A DNA stretch of 64,000 bases from Flagellimonas alvinocaridis (GCF_004916895.1 NZ_SNTZ01000012.1:1-64000); one strand, 5' to 3'. Positions 17,752-26,982 are shown, counted from the first letter of the stretch. Numbers and translations: made by a program. The notes: a model not told the origin generated them from the sequence alone.

Positions 17752-19869
17752 ATGAAAAATCGAATATTCTTACTGATTTTATTTTTGGTTGGCTTCACTG
17801 TTTCTGCTCAAGGAAGAATGATTAGTGGAGTGGTAACCGACAGTGAGGGACAAGCCCTGCCCGGTGTAAACATCATTGTAAAGGAAACCAAAAAGGGAAC
17901 ACAAACAGATTTTGATGGAAAGTATAGTATTTCTGCATACCAAGGCCAGACCTTGGTTTTCAATTATATCGGGTTTAAGTCCAAAACTGTAAAAATTGGT
18001 TTCAACAGTACCATTAACGTACAGCTTGAAGAGGATGTGCAAGCATTGGAAGAAGTGGTTATTATGGGCTATGGTGTGCAAAGAACAAGGAGCTTGACAC
18101 ATTCAGTTTCAAGCGTAAAATCCAAGGCGCAGTTGAAAAAGGAAAAGCAAAAAGCCTATCATAAGTCCATTACCCAAGCTCTTCAAGGGAGTACTTCTGG
18201 GGTCCAAATTGCAAATAACAATGAATCAGTCTCGGCCCCAGAAAAAGTGTTCAATGTGAATGCTATTCCAACTAATGAGGATGAAATGCCCCTTTATATT
18301 GTGGATGGGGTGCCCATTCAAAAAATGAATAATGGTGTCATTGAAAAATTGGAACCCGCAACTATTGATAAAATGAATGTCTATAAAGGTGCCAAAGCAC
18401 GTAAGATGTTCGGTTCTTCGGCAAGTGGTGGGTGTATTGTTATTACGACCAAGCAAGGAAACTACCAAATTGAGAACGACGAGAATTATGCCAAGATAAC
18501 GGAGAACAAGTTTCAGCAGGTTGCCTTAAGTCCATTATCTACGTTTTCCATTGATGTGGATAAAGCATCATATAGCAATATAAGGCGCATGATAAACAAC
18601 GGACAGAAGATTCCAGTAGATGCTGTAAAGATTGAGGAAATGGTAAATTATTTCAGCTATGATTATCCTGAACCCACGGAACATCCCTTTTCAATCCATA
18701 CCGAAGTGGTGCAAACGCCTTGGAATCCAGATACCAAATTGGTAAAGATAGGTCTCCAGGGTAAAACATATCGCAATGAACAATTACCGCCATCTAACCT
18801 CACATTTTTGATTGATGTTTCTGGATCCATGTCCTATGCAAATAAACTGCCATTGCTTAAATCCGCATTTAAACTATTGGTAAATCAATTACGTGAGAAG
18901 GACAAAGTAGCCATAGTGGTCTATGCAGGGGCCGCAGGAGAAGTGCTCAAACCCACACGGGGAAACAAAAAAGAAGAAATCATGAAAGCCATTGAGAATC
19001 TGGAAGCAGGTGGTTCAACCGCAGGTGGGGCAGGTATTGAATTGGCCTATAAACTTGCGGAGCAAAACTTCATTAAAAATGGAAACAACCGTGTAATCTT
19101 GGCTACGGATGGTGATTTCAATGTTGGTCCTTCAAGTGACGGGGACATGGTTAGGTTGATTGAAGAAAAACGCAAGTCAGGAGTTTTTCTTTCTGTTTTG
19201 GGTTTTGGAATGGGAAATTATAAGGACTCAAAAATGGAAAAGTTGGCCGACAAGGGAAACGGAAACCATGCCTATATTGACACCATGCAAGAAGCACAAA
19301 AGGTATTTGGTCAAGAGTTTGGGGGAACTTTGTATGCCATTGCCAAGGATGTGAAAATCCAAGTGGAGTTTAACCCAATTGCGGTAAAAGGCTATCGACT
19401 GATTGGTTATGAGAACAGAATGTTGGCCGATGAGGATTTCATAGATGATACCAAAGATGCTGGGGAATTGGGAAGTGGGCATACGGTAACTGCATTATAT
19501 GAAGTAATCCCTGTGGGAAATGATAACCCGTACCTTAAACCCGTACATGATTTGAAATACACGCGAACTGAGTCCAATGGAGTTCAGAATGAATTGTTTA
19601 CGGTTAAACTGCGCTATAAAAATCCAGATGGACATCAAAGTCAGGAAATAAGCCATGTGGTTGAAAACAAATTGACAGAAGCTTCCGCGGAGTTTAATTT
19701 TGTTGCATCAGTAGCACTGTTCGGGCTTCACTTGCGTAAATCGCAGTTTACCAATAATAGTTCCCTTAATGATGTAGTTATTTTAGCTGAGAAGGGTATT
19801 TCGAATGACAAGGAAGGGTATAGGGCAGAATTTATACGACTTGTAAAATCCTATATGAACAGTATGTAG
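17752..19869 (+). CDS. Carboxypeptidase-reg/TonB-plug-like domain fused to YfbK-type VWA protein
   Basis: About 705 residues. A signal peptide (ending VSAQ) is followed by a carboxypeptidase-regulatory-like domain (about 20-100; SGVVTDSEGQALPGVNI), a SusC-type plug domain (about 130-240; PLYIVDGVPIQ, GSSASGGCIVITTKQG) and then a YfbK-like module: STFSIDVDKASYSN, VEEMVNYFSYDYP-like region, and a VWA domain with MIDAS LIDVSGSMS and ATDGDFNVG. No outer-membrane barrel is present. YfbK-type proteins are envelope proteins of unknown function; the plug probably serves as a protein-binding module. ATG 17752 is chosen at the signal peptide; in-frame starts up to 30 bases upstream exist. Confidence 0.85.
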   Translation: MKNRIFLLILFLVGFTVSAQGRMISGVVTDSEGQALPGVNIIVKETKKGTQTDFDGKYSISAYQGQTLVFNYIGFKSKTVKIGFNSTINVQLEEDVQALEEVVIMGYGVQRTRSLTHSVSSVKSKAQLKKEKQKAYHKSITQALQGSTSGVQIANNNESVSAPEKVFNVNAIPTNEDEMPLYIVDGVPIQKMNNGVIEKLEPATIDKMNVYKGAKARKMFGSSASGGCIVITTKQGNYQIENDENYAKITENKFQQVALSPLSTFSIDVDKASYSNIRRMINNGQKIPVDAVKIEEMVNYFSYDYPEPTEHPFSIHTEVVQTPWNPDTKLVKIGLQGKTYRNEQLPPSNLTFLIDVSGSMSYANKLPLLKSAFKLLVNQLREKDKVAIVVYAGAAGEVLKPTRGNKKEEIMKAIENLEAGGSTAGGAGIELAYKLAEQNFIKNGNNRVILATDGDFNVGPSSDGDMVRLIEEKRKSGVFLSVLGFGMGNYKDSKMEKLADKGNGNHAYIDTMQEAQKVFGQEFGGTLYAIAKDVKIQVEFNPIAVKGYRLIGYENRMLADEDFIDDTKDAGELGSGHTVTALYEVIPVGNDNPYLKPVHDLKYTRTESNGVQNELFTVKLRYKNPDGHQSQEISHVVENKLTEASAEFNFVASVALFGLHLRKSQFTNNSSLNDVVILAEKGISNDKEGYRAEFIRLVKSYMNSM

Positions 19870-19871
19870 TA

Positions 19872-19889
19872 AAGCGCCTTCGGGCACTT
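19872..19889 (+). terminator. UUCG-loop hairpin after the VWA gene
   Basis: AAG-GCC and GGC-CTT pair with one C/A mismatch around a TTCG tetraloop right after the stop codon. The following T run is short, so it may be weak. Confidence 0.4.
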
Positions 19890-19965
19890 TCCTACTTATA
19901 ATTGAACCCAATCAAAAACATACTTGTTTGTTAATCACAAGAAAACCAACATTTTTTATATCTTC

Positions 19966-19988
19966 ATAACTGATTTTTAATCAGTTAT
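19966..19988. promoter_or_regulatory. Perfect inverted repeat in the leader of the plug-TPR gene
   Basis: ATAACTGATT and AATCAGTTAT are perfect 10-bp arms around TTT, ending 18 bases before the ATG at 20007. It has no T tail in coding orientation and could be an operator or a leader hairpin near the ribosome site. Confidence 0.4.
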
Positions 19989-20006
19989 AACCGAAACCTC
20001 GGAAAA

Positions 20007-21758
20007 ATGAAAAATATAGTATTGTTTTTGGTTTTGTGGGTTGTTTGGCCACTTTACCCCCAAGCTACAGATAGGATGATTACCGGACGGGTTACCGATG
20101 TCTGGGAAACACCCATAGCAGACGTGAACATCGTAGTGAAGGGTACAGAGCGTGGAGTGCAGACCAATGAAGAAGGAAAGTTCTCGGTGAATGCCGATAC
20201 AGGGGAGGTTTTGGTGTTTTCTGCAGTAGGGTATGGCAATGTTGAAATTGAGATATTGAACATTGACGAAGTGTTTAAAATAATCCTTTCCCCAAAAACA
20301 ACGAAGCTAAAAGAAGTGGTCATTGAACAGAACAAGCGTAAAACCCAAAAGGATTTAATGGAAGAGTATCCCACCAACAAAAATTTGATAAAGACCAGCT
20401 TTGGAATGTTGGACAAGGAGCGTTCTTCTACGGCTTTGGAAATTATTGATGGTGATAATTTATTGGCTGCTGGTCCGGATTTCTTGACCTCTTTGAAGAA
20501 TTATCATTTTAACATGAGAGTGGTAAGGCCTCCGTTTGCCGATGATGTGACAGTCTATTTGCGGGATTTCGCGTATGGTTCCATTTCACATGATTCTTTA
20601 GGATTTGGAAAGCCCAAGGCTATTTTTGATGTGGATGGTTTTGTACAGGAAACTGCGCCGACCTATTTGTCAGGAGCAGATATTGATCGCGTGGCCATTC
20701 TTGAGCGTAATGCTGCTGTAAATAGATATGGGCCAAGGGGTGTTGGCGGAGTCATAGTGATCAACACCAAGGGCAAAAACGAAATGGATGAACTGGGATA
20801 TGGCAAAAAGTATTCCAGCTCCGATGTCCGCAATAATATGAACAAACTGTTTGATGAGGCAAATTATGTTCCTGCGATCCCAGAGTATATGGAAGTATTT
20901 GGAGCGGTTTCCTCTGAAGAAAAAGCAATGGAATTGTTCCAGAAAATCAAAGGAGATCATATGGAGGATTCCTATTTTTCAATGGATATGGCCTACTATT
21001 TTAGAGAGCGTTGGAAGGATGAAAAGGTGGCAAATACCATACTTAAGGAAGTACATGAAAGATTTTCCCAAAACATGCCAGCTTTAAGAGGCCTTGCATA
21101 TAGGTATGCTATGTTGGGCAAGCATGATAAGGCTTTGGAGGTTTTCTTGGAAGTATTGGAGAAAGACCCATTGTCTGCACAATCCTATTGTGATGTGGCC
21201 AGAGCCTATGCCGAAAGGATGAATCCTAAAAAGACTACTAAAGTTTATGAAGATTATCAAGTTTTGAGAACCAAAGAAGGTATTCCTTTTGATGCATACC
21301 GTACAGATCTCTTCATGACCACGGACTCTTATGGATATGTACCATCCAATAAAACTGGACCTAATTTGGAAAAAATAAGCCAAGCCATGGGTGGGGAGAC
21401 TTCAGCTACCCGAATTGCTTTGTCTTGGAACAATCCCGATGTTACGATAGGATTTCAGTTGGAATCCCCAGACTCATCTTTCAAAACATGGGAAATAAAA
21501 TCCCATAAAGACGAAATGGATAGAGGATATGCCAGCACCCAATTTTTTCTGAACGATGCCTTGGAAGGGGAGTGGTTGCTAAACCTGCTCTATTATGAGA
21601 GTGGAGATAAAGCTCCTACATATTTGCGGATAACCAGTTTTTTTGATTACGGCCTTCCAACGCAGCGAGTGGAAACACGGGTGCTAAAATTAACCCAAGA
21701 ATATGATGGTAACGGTTTGGTGAAAATAAACACCTTTACAGGCGGATTAGGTAAATAA
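20007..21758 (+). CDS. Barrel-less SusC-plug protein with TPR and DUF2135-like C-terminus
   Basis: 583 residues with a signal peptide (cleavage near LYPQ). A carboxypeptidase-regulatory-like domain (about 24-105; GRVTDVWETPIADVNI) leads to a plug domain (about 130-260; FDVDGFVQE, RYGPRGVGGVIVINTKG). In place of the usual barrel there is a TPR-like helical region (about 290-430) and a C-terminal beta domain (about 480-575; RIALSWNNPDVTIGFQL), similar to the DUF2135/YfaP pattern. It is paralogous to the protein at 29539-31293, sharing NKNLI.T.FG.MDK near residue 130. An envelope scaffold role is inferred. Confidence 0.8.
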   Translation: MKNIVLFLVLWVVWPLYPQATDRMITGRVTDVWETPIADVNIVVKGTERGVQTNEEGKFSVNADTGEVLVFSAVGYGNVEIEILNIDEVFKIILSPKTTKLKEVVIEQNKRKTQKDLMEEYPTNKNLIKTSFGMLDKERSSTALEIIDGDNLLAAGPDFLTSLKNYHFNMRVVRPPFADDVTVYLRDFAYGSISHDSLGFGKPKAIFDVDGFVQETAPTYLSGADIDRVAILERNAAVNRYGPRGVGGVIVINTKGKNEMDELGYGKKYSSSDVRNNMNKLFDEANYVPAIPEYMEVFGAVSSEEKAMELFQKIKGDHMEDSYFSMDMAYYFRERWKDEKVANTILKEVHERFSQNMPALRGLAYRYAMLGKHDKALEVFLEVLEKDPLSAQSYCDVARAYAERMNPKKTTKVYEDYQVLRTKEGIPFDAYRTDLFMTTDSYGYVPSNKTGPNLEKISQAMGGETSATRIALSWNNPDVTIGFQLESPDSSFKTWEIKSHKDEMDRGYASTQFFLNDALEGEWLLNLLYYESGDKAPTYLRITSFFDYGLPTQRVETRVLKLTQEYDGNGLVKINTFTGGLGK

Positions 21759-21805
21759 GGTTTTTTATTTGAAAGCAAGGGATAGAAGAAAATAGTGTAG
21801 AAGAT

Positions 21806-23581
21806 TTATCGAAGGAGAGAAAAGTTATCAATATCCAATCTTGACTTTATTCTGCCATTCCATTTTGCCAAGGCTTCAAGGTTATCACCATAATCAGTTT
21901 CCTTGCTCATGTTTTTGGCCTCTACATTGGCTCCTTCATAAATCTCGTCGTAAATGGATTTCATTTCAGTAAAGGTCATTCCATCCTTTATTCTGGAATT
22001 CGCCAACCGTCTATAAATCTCATAGATATCAAAGAGTAAATTAATGTAAATAAGCTTGTTCTTGGTGTGCTCATGAGTAAACTCGGAAGAGCCAATATCC
22101 AATAAGGTCCTCCCTATAATTTTTCTGTTTCCTGCCAAGTCCCAATATAGATCCAGCATATAACCAATGTTGATTTGGTTTTTCCCTTTAGGTCCTGTGG
22201 TTTTTCTCAGAACATCAAAAGGAGAGTCATAGTTTTTTCCTGTTCTATATTGCTTATCGCCTTGTATCCCTTTGGGATCATTATCTGCGGCATCCCGCAA
22301 ATGGTCCCAGGCAAAACGTTTGTCCTCATGCCATGAAAGAACCGATGGCCGTGCATAACTTAAATCATCAATGGGGATATAGCTGTCATAATTGATCAAG
22401 AACCCGTTTTCTTTCATGTAGTCCAAAGATCTTTGTTCACTAAAACTTTTTGGGTATTGGTAATTGGTCTCCCAAAAATCATCGGATGCCTGCAGGGCGA
22501 TTATTTTATCGTAATCATTGCTAAAGGAAATGTCTTTGGTGAAATACGGCTCCTCAAAAGACCTATTGTAATCATAGAAATAAATGAATGTTCGGGAATT
22601 GATTATTTCTGAAACATCTCCCGACTTATAATCCATCTGAAATGAGAAATCCAAATACTGTATTTTCCCAAAATCCAAGGGATTAAAAACAATATTAAAC
22701 TCAATTTCCATTGGGGTAAGGGAAACGGTTTCATTAATGGAGGTCAATGCGTTGGTTACGGGGTCTTTGATGCCAAGCTCAATTTTTTTGACAATTAAAT
22801 TTTCATAATCCACTATCATTTTCCCATAAAACAGCCTCCCATTTGGATTTTTTGGGGTAAACGATAGAGATGCTTCTTCTTGGGTACAGGAGCTACAGTC
22901 GTCAATTCTTACCGTATATTTCCTTTTAAGGGAGTTGTAGTTCAAATTACCAGGATGGTCAGGCAATATTTGGCCGGTCTCTTCAAAAAAAGTAAAATCA
23001 CTTAAAATTTGGGTGTTGTCCAGACTATAGAATGCAAATGATTTGTTCAAACCAAATCGCCCACTTTTTATAGTAAGACCCGTGATACCACCTGACAGAC
23101 TTTGTTCACTATTATAAAAGCCTTCTATCTGTTCCAAGGGAATTCCTCTTACGGAAGAAGTCAATGTTAAAAAAGCCTTGCTTGAGGTGGCTTCCTTTTG
23201 CTGTCGATATTTCTGCACAATTTTGTCCAATAAGATGTATGGGTATTCTTTATCTTCCCCAGCCGTGAGTACCACTTCGTCCAAATTGGAAAAATCGGGG
23301 TCTAGATAAAGGTTGGCCTCATTCTTAAAGTGCACCAAGGCCACTTTCTTTGTTTTATAACCCAAATGTCTCACTTCCATGGAATCTTTCTGGATAAAAC
23401 CCTCCACGGCAAACTTGCCATCTTCATTGGTAATGGTGTGATGGGTTTTCTCCCCAAAAATGGTAATGGTGGAATAGGGTAACGGTTGTTGGCTCGTTTT
23501 ATCAAGGATGACCCCCTCGATTTTAGTTTGTGCCAAACTTGAGGTGCAAATAAAAAAAAGTAATAAGCCAATCTTTTTCAT
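21806..23581 (-). CDS. Carboxypeptidase-regulatory-like domain envelope protein
   Basis: 591 residues with a signal peptide (ending SLAQ) and an N-terminal carboxypeptidase-regulatory-like beta-sandwich (about 20-105; GVILDKTSQQPLPYSTI). The rest is a large beta-rich region typical of an uncharacterised Bacteroidota family in which this sandwich is followed by an outer-membrane-associated domain. Two Cys (DDCSSCTQ) near residue 222-225 are noteworthy. The function is unknown. It is divergent from the M24 peptidase gene with about 150 bases between starts. Confidence 0.75.
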   Translation of the reverse strand: MKKIGLLLFFICTSSLAQTKIEGVILDKTSQQPLPYSTITIFGEKTHHTITNEDGKFAVEGFIQKDSMEVRHLGYKTKKVALVHFKNEANLYLDPDFSNLDEVVLTAGEDKEYPYILLDKIVQKYRQQKEATSSKAFLTLTSSVRGIPLEQIEGFYNSEQSLSGGITGLTIKSGRFGLNKSFAFYSLDNTQILSDFTFFEETGQILPDHPGNLNYNSLKRKYTVRIDDCSSCTQEEASLSFTPKNPNGRLFYGKMIVDYENLIVKKIELGIKDPVTNALTSINETVSLTPMEIEFNIVFNPLDFGKIQYLDFSFQMDYKSGDVSEIINSRTFIYFYDYNRSFEEPYFTKDISFSNDYDKIIALQASDDFWETNYQYPKSFSEQRSLDYMKENGFLINYDSYIPIDDLSYARPSVLSWHEDKRFAWDHLRDAADNDPKGIQGDKQYRTGKNYDSPFDVLRKTTGPKGKNQINIGYMLDLYWDLAGNRKIIGRTLLDIGSSEFTHEHTKNKLIYINLLFDIYEIYRRLANSRIKDGMTFTEMKSIYDEIYEGANVEAKNMSKETDYGDNLEALAKWNGRIKSRLDIDNFSLLR

Positions 23582-23731
23582 CCTTGTTCCATTAAGCGGT
23601 GGGGTTCTTTGACTTCTAAGGTAAGCATTTGATTTTTAGTCAGAAAGAAATATTCCAGTGGTTGAATCCCTTCAGAAATAGATTTGGAAAATTTATTTTG
23701 GGATTTTGTAACTTCAACCAAAATCAGCTCA

Positions 23732-25075
23732 ATGAACAGACTACTTATTGCATTCGTTTTATTCCCACTTTGTTTACTGCATTCCCAACAAATTCTACCA
23801 GAGGTGGAACGGGCAAGGGTGGTGGACGAACTACTTGAAGACCGTTTTAACAATCTGCTTCCAAAACTTATGGATGACGTGGGTATGGATATGTGGATTG
23901 TGATTTCACGGGAATACAATGAAGACCCTGTGCTTCGCACCATGCTACCAGCTACATGGCTGAATGCTAGGCGAAGGACTATTCTGTTGTTTTATCGGAA
24001 TAAGGAAAAGAACACTATTGATAAATTGGCCGTGGCACGATACAATGTGGGAAAAAGCATTGTTTCGGCATGGGATAAGGAAAAGGAACCTAACCAGTGG
24101 AAGCGATTGATGGAGTTGATTTCGGAACGAAACCCCAGTAAAATAGGGTTGAACTTTTCCAAAGACCACAATATTGCAGACGGTCTGGACAAAACAGATT
24201 ATGATGAGTTCATGGCCCATCTTCCCAAAAAGTTCCATTCCCGTGTAAGCTCTGCGGAACAATTGGCAGTGCGTTGGATAGAAACACGAACCGAACGTGA
24301 AATGATCATTTATAACCAATTGGTAAGTATAACCCATGCCATTATTGCCGAGGCTTTTTCCGAAAAAGTGATTACTCCCGGAGTTACCACAACCACTGAA
24401 GTTGAGTGGTGGATGCGGCAAAAGGTGACAGATTTAGGGTTGGAGACTTGGTTTCATCCAACGGTGGATGTCCAACGTAGCAGTGAGGAATTGGTGGGGC
24501 ATTTGTATTCCTTTTCTGGACGCCCAGACGATATGGTGATACTGCCCGGGGATTTGTTGCACTGTGATTTTGGTATTACTTATCTAAGATTGAATACAGA
24601 TTGCCAGGAGTTGGCCTATGTATTGAAACCCGGTGAAAAAGAAGCCCCTTCCTATTTGGTGAATGCCCTTTATGATGGAAACCGCGTACAGGATTTTTTA
24701 ACGAGCAACATGGTAAAAGGCAGGACCGGCAATCAAATACTGGCCAAAGCCTTGCAAGATGCCAAGGATGCAGGCCTACAACCTGCCATTTACACCCATC
24801 CGCTGGGCACCTACGGTCACTCGGCAGGAACTACCATTGGTATGTGGGATGCCCAAGGAGGGGTCATGAAGGATGATGGCGAAAATTATCCCTTAAATCC
24901 AAATACAGTCTATGCGATAGAGCTCAATGCCACGGTAAACATCCCGGAATGGAAGCGGGATATCCGTATTATGCTGGAAGAAGCTGGTTTTTTTGGGGAA
25001 GAAGGATTTAGATATGTAAACGGTAGGCAGACCCAACTGTATGTAATACCTCGAATACAATCTAATACAGATTAG
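23732..25075 (+). CDS. Secreted M24 family metallopeptidase (Xaa-Pro aminopeptidase-like)
   Basis: About 447 residues. A signal peptide (LLIAFVLFPLCLLHSQ) precedes an N-terminal creatinase-like domain and a pita-bread catalytic domain (about 190-440). Metal-ligand positions are visible as LHCDFG, NTDCQE, YTHPLGTYGHSAG, YAIELNATV and MLEEAG. It should cleave N-terminal residues before proline or similar peptides in the periplasm. ATG 23732 is selected because it starts the signal peptide; the frame is open 48 bases further upstream. Confidence 0.85.
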   Translation: MNRLLIAFVLFPLCLLHSQQILPEVERARVVDELLEDRFNNLLPKLMDDVGMDMWIVISREYNEDPVLRTMLPATWLNARRRTILLFYRNKEKNTIDKLAVARYNVGKSIVSAWDKEKEPNQWKRLMELISERNPSKIGLNFSKDHNIADGLDKTDYDEFMAHLPKKFHSRVSSAEQLAVRWIETRTEREMIIYNQLVSITHAIIAEAFSEKVITPGVTTTTEVEWWMRQKVTDLGLETWFHPTVDVQRSSEELVGHLYSFSGRPDDMVILPGDLLHCDFGITYLRLNTDCQELAYVLKPGEKEAPSYLVNALYDGNRVQDFLTSNMVKGRTGNQILAKALQDAKDAGLQPAIYTHPLGTYGHSAGTTIGMWDAQGGVMKDDGENYPLNPNTVYAIELNATVNIPEWKRDIRIMLEEAGFFGEEGFRYVNGRQTQLYVIPRIQSNTD

Positions 25076-25140
25076 GCAATTACCATTCATAAGACAAAAT
25101 AGGGCATCCATAAAACCATACAGGCCATCTGTCAAATTGG

Positions 25141-25183
25141 ACTACATTTTTTGATGTAAAAAACTACATTTATGGAGTAAAAA
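25141..25183 (+). repeat. Two tandem 22-bp repeats in the promoter region of the effector lipoprotein
   Basis: A unit starting ACTACATTT and ending GTAAAAA occurs at 25141-25162 and again from 25163 (with ATGGA replacing TTTGAT). The period of 22 bp is about two helical turns, as in activator or repressor sites. The second unit contains TACATTTA, one base away from the -7 consensus, 23 bases before the ATG at 25200. Confidence 0.45.
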
Positions 25184-25199
25184 ACAAAACATCAAGAAA

Positions 25200-25892
25200 A
25201 TGAAAAAACTACTTCCTTATCTCGCCTTTTCATTGTTGCTGGTAGTGACATTCTTAAGCTGTGAAGAAGAACCCCATTTAGAGTTGGATTCTCCTGAAAC
25301 AATCACAGAAGTGCCCCGTTCTAGCTTCAACAGCAGGTCGTATGTGAACATGGACGATATCCCAGAGGTCATTGGCAGTCTGGAGAAGCGTATGGGCAGC
25401 AAGGTATCCAAATCGGGTCTAGGTCTGGGTAATAAGATCACCGCCAAGGATTACGAGGTATTTCTGGACAGCATTGCCCAAGTGGCGAATGAAGGCTCCA
25501 ATACCAACTATACCTTTGCATTGGATGTAAAGGGCGCTGGGCCAAACGAGTTCTATAACCTTGTGGTGGGGAAGACGCCGGATGGCGAAATCAAAGATCC
25601 CATTGTGGTGCGGTATGCCTTGGAGCAGGAAGATATGGACTATTTTATGAACGGTGGCACCGACCTTAAAAGACTCAATGCCAAGTACAGCTACTACAAT
25701 TTTGAACGGTTCTTTGATGAAAACCTCAAAATGACGGCCTCCGGTACAGGGGACTGCGGCAGTGGCTATATTGGAGGGGGCCAGCGGGGGAGGTCCCACC
25801 GTGCCACCAGGGGGATCTATACAGACCAGTGGCTTTGGGGTCACGGTGACCACCAACTTCCAAACTGGGCATGTGACCACGGTACCCTATAA
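25200..25892 (+). CDS. Secreted lipoprotein, N-terminal part of a frameshifted polymorphic-effector-like protein
   Basis: This reading frame codes for 230 residues: a lipoprotein signal (LLVVTFLSC, Cys at about 21), then an uncharacterised region (about 40-185) with FNSRSYVNMDDIPE and YNLVVGKTPDGEI. Past about residue 193 (GSGYIGGG) the sequence turns into an unrelated Arg/Trp/His-rich tail, while the natural Gly/Pro/Thr-rich continuation is in the frame of the next entry. Removing one G from the five-G run at 25776-25780 joins the two into one protein of 593 residues. The N-terminal part probably attaches the effector to the outer membrane or marks it for export. The cause (mutation, phase variation or sequence error) is unresolved. 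Confidence 0.7.
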   Translation: MKKLLPYLAFSLLLVVTFLSCEEEPHLELDSPETITEVPRSSFNSRSYVNMDDIPEVIGSLEKRMGSKVSKSGLGLGNKITAKDYEVFLDSIAQVANEGSNTNYTFALDVKGAGPNEFYNLVVGKTPDGEIKDPIVVRYALEQEDMDYFMNGGTDLKRLNAKYSYYNFERFFDENLKMTASGTGDCGSGYIGGGQRGRSHRATRGIYTDQWLWGHGDHQLPNWACDHGTL

Positions 25893-26982
25893 CTTCAATA
25901 TCTCGGTCACAGATGAAAACGGCAATACCGAAGTGAGTACAGGATATGCCACTAGCCAAAATCTGGACGGGACCTTTGCGACGACCTATGGGCAGGGAGA
26001 TGTTCAGGTAAAAACCTTTCCGCCTACAACGGCTACAATAAACCAAGATACTAGGCAACAGAATAACTACCTAGGGATGCCTTGTACCAGTGTTTCTTAT
26101 TTGGATGGTGCAGGTTGGAATGTGAATAATTGTGACCAATCAAATTCGGGGCAGAGCAACAAGGGCACCCTTACTGCAAAGGCGGGGGATTGCGAGATCC
26201 CCGAAGGCTCCATGGCCACCTTGACCACCTTTACCTTGATGATTTTAAACAAGACTAGTGGTTATATTGGCCTAAACCTTGCCAATCCGGTAGATTGGTC
26301 GCGCTACCTTTGGCTCTCGCACCGGGTAATCCCGGTCTGTATCCCCATTAACCAGTTTGTGGAGGGACATGGGCAGAGTAATGAGGCGAAGACTTTGGTG
26401 GCAAATGCACAATTAAAAATGATGCAGGAAAATATGATCAATTATAACCCTCTGGTCAAGTATCCTGAAAATAGCACTTATGAAACAGATTATCCAAGAC
26501 TCACGGAATATTTAAAGAATGAATTGCCTAATATAGCAGATAATCAAATTGTAGTCAATCTGATTCATGATTATACAGATACCCCAAAAGAAACTATAAA
26601 AGAAGCCCTTCAATGGGGAAAAGGCCCCGAAATTGTTATCACAGATTTAGATGGCGATAAGGTCGGTTCCTACAGAGGCTTTTTTGATTCTTCTGAGCTT
26701 AATAAATTATATTTGGATACTGGTTTGGTGCTAGCACTGGAGAATGCCCCTAGTATTGAAGCTTCAAGTGCCTTGAGTTTTTTTATAGCAATAACAATTT
26801 TACATGAGTATAGCCATTTGGGAGATACGGTTTATGGGGATTCTTTCTGGGGTAATGGTTGGTTGGACTGTGGATTTTGCGATGAAAATGAGGTTGGGAA
26901 ATTGTTTGAGGGAGAGCTTTTTGATGAGGAGATTTGGTGGGATAATTATGAAATTATTTTTAAACGAACAGGAGGTTTTTAA
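25762..26982 (+). CDS. C-terminal part of the same effector: beta region, conserved junction, zinc-peptidase-like tip
   Basis: This frame (GTG at 25762 is formal; the natural start is at 25200) gives 406 residues. First a Gly/Thr-rich linker and beta region (GFGVTVTTNFQTGHV; Cys-containing GMPCTSVSYLDG). Then the junction around residue 175-210: DWSRYLWLSHRVIPVC followed by QSNEAK, repeated in DNA downstream. After it a variable tip of about 195 residues ends with HEYSHLGD and ENEVGKLFE, the HExxH pattern of zinc peptidases with possible acidic third ligand. The tip region is visibly more AT-rich than the part before the junction. By analogy with polymorphic toxins it is the active effector tail; this is inference. 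Confidence 0.65.
   Translation: MAILEGASGGGPTVPPGGSIQTSGFGVTVTTNFQTGHVTTVPYNFNISVTDENGNTEVSTGYATSQNLDGTFATTYGQGDVQVKTFPPTTATINQDTRQQNNYLGMPCTSVSYLDGAGWNVNNCDQSNSGQSNKGTLTAKAGDCEIPEGSMATLTTFTLMILNKTSGYIGLNLANPVDWSRYLWLSHRVIPVCIPINQFVEGHGQSNEAKTLVANAQLKMMQENMINYNPLVKYPENSTYETDYPRLTEYLKNELPNIADNQIVVNLIHDYTDTPKETIKEALQWGKGPEIVITDLDGDKVGSYRGFFDSSELNKLYLDTGLVLALENAPSIEASSALSFFIAITILHEYSHLGDTVYGDSFWGNGWLDCGFCDENEVGKLFEGELFDEEIWWDNYEIIFKRTGGF
26264..26391 (+). repeat. Effector junction repeat, copy 1 (in the expressed gene)
   Basis: This segment encodes the conserved junction before the variable tip. Its core 26290-26391 matches 27561-27662 with six mismatches in 102 bases and no gap (offset 1,271). 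Similarity fades toward 26264 and stops at the codons after QSNEAK. Confidence 0.85.
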
